Below, piece by piece: positions 59,183 through 64,000 of a DNA stretch of 64,000 bases; within the stretch, counting starts at the first letter, position 1; the number at the start of each line of letters is the position of its first letter. The translations under genes were made by a program, and so were the position numbers. The notes beneath the pieces were generated by a model, which saw only the letters and a list, made by a program, of their open reading frames with translations, did no database searches and was not told the DNA's origin. The stretch spans positions 1,674,001 through 1,738,000 of the forward strand of contig NC_017583.1 in assembly GCF_000184345.1 (NCBI RefSeq), given 5' to 3'. Source of the DNA: Spirochaeta thermophila DSM 6578 (GTDB lineage Bacteria > Spirochaetota > Spirochaetia > Winmispirales > Winmispiraceae).

Positions 59183-59998
59183 ATGTCAGAGGTGCGTGGT
59201 GCGATCACGCTCATCACCGGAGCAGCCTCAGGGTTCGGAAAGCTCCTGGCGCTCAGGGTCGCGCAGGAGGGGGGAGATCTCGTGCTCGTCGACCGGGACA
59301 AGGAGGGCCTCGAGGCCACGAGCGAGGCATGTGGGGCATGTGGGGTGAAGGTGTGGCCGTATGTGGTCGACATCTCCTCGAGGGAGGAGATCTTCCGTAC
59401 GGCCGCACGGATCAAGGACGAGGCGGGCCCGGTGGATATTCTGGTGAACAACGCAGGGGTGGTGACAGGGAGGTCATTCCGGGAGGCGCCGGTGGAGAAG
59501 ATCGAGGCTACGTTCGCAGTGAACACGTTGGCACACGTGTGGCTGGTAAAGGCCTTTCTGGAGGAGATGATCGCCCGGAACCGGGGGCACATCGTGACGA
59601 TCTCCTCTGCTGCGGGTATCATCGGAGTGCGGAGGCTCGCTGACTACTGCGCCTCGAAGTTCGCAGTGTTCGGATTCACCGAGGCCCTCCGTATGGAGTT
59701 CAAGAAGGAGGGGCTTCGCATCAAGACCACGATCGTGGCTCCCTACTATGCGAAGACCGGGATGTTCGAGGGGGTGAGGACCAGGGTGCCGTGGGTGCTT
59801 CCCCTCCTCGAGCCCGAGTACGTGGTGGCACGGATCTTCAAGGCCATCAAGAAGGACAGGCCCCTCGTGGTACTGCCTCCGGTGGTGCGGAGTGTGTGGT
59901 TCTTCAGGCTCCTCGGGGTGCGGGTGTTCGATGCGGTGGCCGATGTGCTCGGGGTGCACACGAGCATGGATACGTTTGTGGGAAGGAGGACCTCGTGA
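59183..59998 (+). CDS. short-chain dehydrogenase/reductase
   Basis: A 271-residue NAD(P)-dependent oxidoreductase. TGAASGFG at 12-19 binds the cofactor, NNAG near 89, catalytic S142, Y155 and K159 (YCASK). The long C-terminal part with [20 protein letters not shown] resembles lipid- or retinol-type SDRs. Its stop overlaps the GTG start of the ALDH gene, so the pair may oxidise an alcohol to an acid in two steps. The substrate is unknown. Confidence 0.9.
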   Translation: MSEVRGAITLITGAASGFGKLLALRVAQEGGDLVLVDRDKEGLEATSEACGACGVKVWPYVVDISSREEIFRTAARIKDEAGPVDILVNNAGVVTGRSFREAPVEKIEATFAVNTLAHVWLVKAFLEEMIARNRGHIVTISSAAGIIGVRRLADYCASKFAVFGFTEALRMEFKKEGLRIKTTIVAPYYAKTGMFEGVRTRVPWVLPLLEPEYVVARIFKAIKKDRPLVVLPPVVRSVWFFRLLGVRVFDAVADVLGVHTSMDTFVGRRTS

Positions 59999-61569
59999 AC
60001 AGGGTGTACACGGTGTCCCGCGATCCGTATACCGGGGAGGAGTTGGGGAGGTTTCCGGTGCATACGCCGGAGGAGGTTCGCGAGGCGATCGCCCGGGCAA
60101 GGGAGGCCTCGCGGGTGTGGCGCGAGGTTCCACCACGGGAGCGGGCGCGAAGGCTCCTTCGGGTGCGGGAGGTGCTGGTGGAGGAGGCCGAGGCGATTGC
60201 CATGGATATAAGTCGGGAGAACGGCAAGGTGCCCACCGATGCGATGGCGACCGAGGTGCTCCCTGCGACAATCGCACTCACCTACTACTGCAAGATGGCG
60301 CCACGGTGGCTCAGGGAGGAGCGTCCCGGGGGCGCGACGGTGATCCTGGCCCACAAGCGGGTGCGTATCGTGAAGGAGCCATGGGGGGTGGTGGGTATCA
60401 TCTCACCGTGGAACTACCCGTTCGCGATCCCGTTCTCCGAGGTGGTGTGCGCCCTCCTTGCGGGTAACGGGGTGGTGCTCAAGGCGGCTTCGATAAGCCA
60501 GCTCGTGGCGCACAGGCTCGCCGGGTGCTTCGAGCGTGCGGATCTGCCGGAAGGGCTCTTCTCGCTGGTGAATGTGCCGGGGAGGGTGGCGGAGGAGTGC
60601 TTCCTGGGGGAGGGGGGTGTGGACAAGTTGTGCTTCACGGGGTCGGTGGCGGTGGGGAGGCGGCTGGCCGAGCGGGCAGGGGCGAGGCTCGTGCCGGTGG
60701 TGCTCGAGCTGGGGGGGAACGATCCGGCCCTGGTGCTCGAGGATGCGGACCTGGATCGTGCGACGTGGGGGATCGCGTGGGCGGGGTTCCAGAACGCGGG
60801 GCAGTCGTGCGGCGGGGTGGAGCGGGTGTACGTGCAGGAGGGGGTGTACGAGGCCTTCCTGGAGCGGCTCGCGGGGGTGCTGGAGGGGCTGCGCTACGGG
60901 CTGGACGGGAGGGTGGAGAACGATCTTGCGGGGCTGAGCACGGAGGAGCAGGCGCGGGTGGTGAGGGAGCACGTGGAGGATGCGCTCACGAGGGGGGCGC
61001 GGGTGTACTACCGGAAGGAGGTCCCCGAGCCCTGGGCCGGGCATCCTCTCGCCGTGCCGCCTACGGTGCTGGTGGAGGTGGACCACTCGATGCGGGTGAT
61101 GCGCGAGGAGACGTTCGGGCCGGTGGTGGGGGTGATGCGGGTGGGGAGCGTGGAGGAGGGGGTGCGGCTGGCGAATGAGGGGGGTATGGGGCTCACGGCG
61201 TCGGTGTGGAGCAGGGACAGGCGGAAGGCGCTGCGCATCGCCCGGATGCTGGAGGCGGGTGTGGTGACGGTGAACGATCACCTGATGAGTCACGGCCTGC
61301 CGCAGGCGCCGTGGGGTGGGTGGAAGGATTCGGGGCTGGGGTGGACGCATGGGAGGCGGGGGTTCGAGGAGATGGTGCGCCTCAAGACGGTGGTCGACGA
61401 TGTGCTCTCGTGGCTGCCGAAGCAGGTGTGGTGGCACCCGTACGGCGAGGAGTCGTTCGGGGCGCTGGGGGCAGGGGTGCGGGCGCTGTACGGGAGGGGG
61501 GTGTGGGAGCGGGTGAAGGGGTGGGTGAGGCTGGCGCGGGGGGCGGTGAGGAAGGTGCGGAGGGGATAG
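59995..61569 (+). CDS. aldehyde dehydrogenase
   Basis: A 524-residue NAD(P)-dependent enzyme. PWNYPF (N140), VLKAAS (K163), FTGS, ELGGNDP (E238), and GQSCGG with catalytic C272. The C-terminal 50 residues after WLPKQVWWHPYGEES extend beyond the usual ALDH and have an amphipathic or membrane-associating look, as in fatty-aldehyde dehydrogenases. AAGGAGG precedes the GTG at 59995. The coding strand is very G-rich from about 60,550 on. Confidence 0.92.
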   Translation: MNRVYTVSRDPYTGEELGRFPVHTPEEVREAIARAREASRVWREVPPRERARRLLRVREVLVEEAEAIAMDISRENGKVPTDAMATEVLPATIALTYYCKMAPRWLREERPGGATVILAHKRVRIVKEPWGVVGIISPWNYPFAIPFSEVVCALLAGNGVVLKAASISQLVAHRLAGCFERADLPEGLFSLVNVPGRVAEECFLGEGGVDKLCFTGSVAVGRRLAERAGARLVPVVLELGGNDPALVLEDADLDRATWGIAWAGFQNAGQSCGGVERVYVQEGVYEAFLERLAGVLEGLRYGLDGRVENDLAGLSTEEQARVVREHVEDALTRGARVYYRKEVPEPWAGHPLAVPPTVLVEVDHSMRVMREETFGPVVGVMRVGSVEEGVRLANEGGMGLTASVWSRDRRKALRIARMLEAGVVTVNDHLMSHGLPQAPWGGWKDSGLGWTHGRRGFEEMVRLKTVVDDVLSWLPKQVWWHPYGEESFGALGAGVRALYGRGVWERVKGWVRLARGAVRKVRRG

Positions 61570-61583
61570 GGGGACAAGGCGGG

Positions 61584-64000
61584 CTAGAAGAGGGTGTACT
61601 GGCGGGGGCCACGGTCGGGCAAGGGTGCGGGGCGCCAGGGGAGGTGGGCGAGGAGGGGGGAGGGGGCGCCGGGGAGGATCCGCCCCTTCAGGGTGCGCCG
61701 CCTCGCCATGGTGAGGACCACCTCGCGTTTCGCGCGGGTGAGGGCCACGTAGAGGAGCCGACGCTCCTCTTCCTCGTCCGATCCCTCGGTGGGAAACAGG
61801 GAGAAGGGGACCAGGCCCGCCTCACAGGCGGGGATGAAGACCACCTCGAACTCCAGGCCCTTGGCGGCGTGCATGGAGAGGAGGGAAACCTCCCCCTTCC
61901 TCCCCTCCACCCCCTCCATCCCCCCCGCCAGGCAGTCCGCCACCAGTTCCCGCACCGGAAGGTGCGGGAACCTCCCCACGAGCTCCTCCCACACCCGCAG
62001 ATCCTCGCCCTCCAGCCCCCACCGCCTCCCCACCCCTCCCCCCACCTCCCCTGCAGCCCGCTCCCACACACCCCCCTCACCCATCACCCGCGCCAGACGC
62101 TCCCGCGCCCCCCTTGACAACCGCACCCCCTCCCCCACCCGCCGGTACGGGATCCCATGGTTCCTGAACGCCTCCTCCAGGACATCCATCACCAGGTGGG
62201 TGCGGCACAGCACCCCTATCTCCTCCGGCGCCACCCCGCCCTCATCCTCCACCACCTCGCTGTCGAACGAGAAGAACGTCGTCCCCCCCAGCCGCTGCTC
62301 GATCTGCCGTGCGATGAACTCCGCCTCGCTCTCCGGGCTCGCACACTCCCACGCACTCACCCTCCCGCCCCCACCCCTCGCCCGCATCCTCCGCCCCACC
62401 CCCTCACCCAGCACCCCCTCCGCCACCTCCAGCACCTCCGCCGGACAGCGGAAACTCTCCTCGAGCCGCACCACCCGCGCCCCATACTCCTCCACGAACC
62501 GATCCATCCACTCAGGGGAAGCCCCCCTGAACCCGTAGATCGCCTGCGCAGGATCCCCTATCATGCACACCACCCCCTCCCCCCCGGGCGCCATCCGCAC
62601 GAGGAGCTCGTACTGCGCCGCATTGAGATCCTGCGCCTCATCCACCAGGACCCACCGGCACCGCCCCCTCACCCACTCCCGCACCCCCTCCACCTCGTCG
62701 ATGAGCCGGGCCGCCCGAAGGAGAAGATCATCCACGTCGCAGGCCCCCCGCTCCGCAAGCACCCCCTCGTACACCCGCCACACCTCCCCCACCACTCCCT
62801 CCACCTCCTCCGGACGCATCCCCTCCCGCTTGAGCCGCTCCAGCCTCCCCAACCCCACCCTTCCCGCACCCACCCGTCCGCACGCCTCCTCCCACACCTC
62901 CCGCCGCTCCTCTTCATCCAGCACCACCGGCGGCACCTCGTACCCGGCCTCACGGTGGAACCGCACCAGGCACTCATAGGCCCAGGCGTGGAACGTCCCC
63001 GCCCACACCCCCTCGGCTCCACAGGTCCCCTGGAGCCTCGCCTTCAGCTCCTCTGCAGCCTTGCGCGTGAACGTGAGCACGGTGATACCCCCCTCCCCCT
63101 CTGCCACCAGCCTCGCCACCCGCTCCACCAGGACCCTCGTCTTCCCCGCCCCCGGCCCGGCCACCACACACAGCGCCCCATCCCCGACTCTCACCACCTC
63201 CCTCTGTACACCGGTGAGCCCTCCCTCGACCACAGCACCCCCCTCTTCCCTTCCCTTCACCCGCGAGAGCATCCCGGGATCGAAGGCGAGCAGGGGCCGT
63301 ACCGGCACCTCGGGCGCCTGATCCCTCCCGAAGAGCCCCCCTTCAGGCCTCCACCCCTCAGGAAACACCCGCACCACACCATACTGTCCATCGAACCCCT
63401 CCCTCACCCACACCCGCCGTGCCCTCATCCTCACCACCCCCTCGGCCACCCACCCATCCACCCGGATGATCTCCTCCACCGGCACTTCGAGCAGGACCTG
63501 AAGCTCACCCCCCAGCTTCCGGACAAGATCGAAGTAGCGCCCCTTCACCCCCTTCGACTGCACCCCCTTTCCCTCGACCTCGGCCACCACCTCATCGAGC
63601 GGCACGAGCGAGTAGAACGGCGGGAACCGCTCCGGCTCGATCAGATCCCGGTCTGCAAGCTGCACCACACGGTTCATCACCCCCACGGTGAGCGGCCGAC
63701 CACACACCGGGCACCTCCCCTCCCTCTCGAGCGTCTCCACCGGCGTGAGACACACCCCGCACTTCCGGTGTCCGTCCAGGTGATACTTCCCCTCCTCGGG
63801 GAAGAACTCCACCGTCCCCAGGAACCCCTTCCGGGTCTTGAGCGCCTCCCGCATTGCAGGAAACGAAAGCTCGGTGTCGAAGAGGTTCGCCTCCCTCCCC
63901 AGATTGCCCGCGGAGTGGGCATCCGAGTTGGAGACCAGGGTGAACCTGTCCAGGAACGAGCAGAGCCAGTTCATGGGAGGATCCGACGAGAGCCCGGTCT
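61584..64000 (-). CDS. PHP domain-UvrD helicase fusion, 5' end beyond window
   Basis: At least 804 residues; the frame is open to base 64000, so the N-terminus is missing. It starts in TGLSSDPPMNW and DRFTLVSNSDAHSAGNLGREAN, the end of a PHP-type domain of the YqxK/TIGR00375 kind. A zinc-ribbon-like CGVC...CPVC follows. A superfamily I helicase comes next: Walker A AGPGAGKTR, LTFTRKAAEELK, VDEAQDLNAAQ, GDPAQAIYGFRGA, SLLSMHAAKGLEFEVVF and LLYVALTRAKREV. The PHP phosphoesterase-helicase combination suggests DNA repair or processing. It converges with the ALDH gene with a 14-base gap. Confidence 0.92.
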   Translation of the reverse strand, partial: TGLSSDPPMNWLCSFLDRFTLVSNSDAHSAGNLGREANLFDTELSFPAMREALKTRKGFLGTVEFFPEEGKYHLDGHRKCGVCLTPVETLEREGRCPVCGRPLTVGVMNRVVQLADRDLIEPERFPPFYSLVPLDEVVAEVEGKGVQSKGVKGRYFDLVRKLGGELQVLLEVPVEEIIRVDGWVAEGVVRMRARRVWVREGFDGQYGVVRVFPEGWRPEGGLFGRDQAPEVPVRPLLAFDPGMLSRVKGREEGGAVVEGGLTGVQREVVRVGDGALCVVAGPGAGKTRVLVERVARLVAEGEGGITVLTFTRKAAEELKARLQGTCGAEGVWAGTFHAWAYECLVRFHREAGYEVPPVVLDEEERREVWEEACGRVGAGRVGLGRLERLKREGMRPEEVEGVVGEVWRVYEGVLAERGACDVDDLLLRAARLIDEVEGVREWVRGRCRWVLVDEAQDLNAAQYELLVRMAPGGEGVVCMIGDPAQAIYGFRGASPEWMDRFVEEYGARVVRLEESFRCPAEVLEVAEGVLGEGVGRRMRARGGGGRVSAWECASPESEAEFIARQIEQRLGGTTFFSFDSEVVEDEGGVAPEEIGVLCRTHLVMDVLEEAFRNHGIPYRRVGEGVRLSRGARERLARVMGEGGVWERAAGEVGGGVGRRWGLEGEDLRVWEELVGRFPHLPVRELVADCLAGGMEGVEGRKGEVSLLSMHAAKGLEFEVVFIPACEAGLVPFSLFPTEGSDEEEERRLLYVALTRAKREVVLTMARRRTLKGRILPGAPSPLLAHLPWRPAPLPDRGPRQYTLF

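Noticed and set aside
1-64000. CRISPR arrays, tRNA and rRNA genes, prophage
   Set aside because: No regularly spaced repeats, cloverleaf-like sequences, rRNA segments or phage structural genes were seen by reading; small RNAs cannot be excluded without a covariance search.

Overview
The window reads as GC-rich chromosomal DNA from a free-living, anaerobic, saccharolytic spirochaete. The best fit by gene content is a thermophilic Spirochaeta of the S. thermophila (Winmispira) type. This is an inference from an NADH-linked trimeric [FeFe] hydrogenase with Rex, many glycoside hydrolases for beta-1,3-glucan and glucuronoxylan, many outer-membrane and lipoprotein genes, and spirochaete-like small ABC operons. 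No rRNA, tRNA or CRISPR array was seen.

Layout. 1-5.2 kb: end of a ChlI-type AAA+ ATPase gene, a small membrane protein, a HAD hydrolase, and an autoregulated YtrA/GntR-ABC-GIN operon. 5.3-10 kb: a large surface protein with a zinc-protease motif, a ZIP transporter and RNase PH. 10.1-15.2 kb: a gliding-type ABC operon (ATPase, permease, GldG-like, DUF4340), closed by a strong terminator. 15.2-23.4 kb: hydrogenase region. HydC, a HATPase, a cysteine-free ferredoxin-like protein, HydB and HydA run leftward. Rex, DRTGG, CBS-HATPase, DRTGG and PHP run rightward from the same intergenic region.

24.7-26.0 kb holds an IS3/IS150-type element. 26.2-43.1 kb is a beta-1,3(1,6)-glucan (laminarin-type) locus: two secreted GH16 enzymes (one with a frameshifted C-terminal module), a very large GH94-clan phosphorylase-like protein, two LacI regulators, an ABC sugar importer and two GH30 genes. 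One GH30 is split by a 1,345-bp IS256-family element with a perfect 9-bp target duplication. A shared operator, TGWTANCGNTAWCA, sits at three of the promoters. 43.2-51.8 kb is a glucuronoxylan locus: GH3, GH67, a CBM22-like lipoprotein, an outer-membrane barrel, a circularly permuted CBM-like lipoprotein and a GH4 of the alpha-glucuronidase type.

51.9-64 kb is housekeeping: Pcm, TrmH, an MFS-HEAT fusion, DUF1820, HtpX, a cupin, GlnRS, an SDR-ALDH pair and a PHP-UvrD fusion cut by the window end.

How it fits together. Secreted GH16 and GH30 enzymes would cut beta-glucan, the ABC importer would take up oligosaccharides, and the cytosolic phosphorylase would release glucose-1-phosphate. GH3, GH67 and GH4 would strip xylo-oligosaccharides of xylose and glucuronic acid. 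NADH from fermentation would be reoxidised to H2 by HydABC under Rex control. A second theme is regulatory: several genes lack a Shine-Dalgarno sequence and have a -10 element 6-8 bases before ATG, suggesting leaderless mRNAs.
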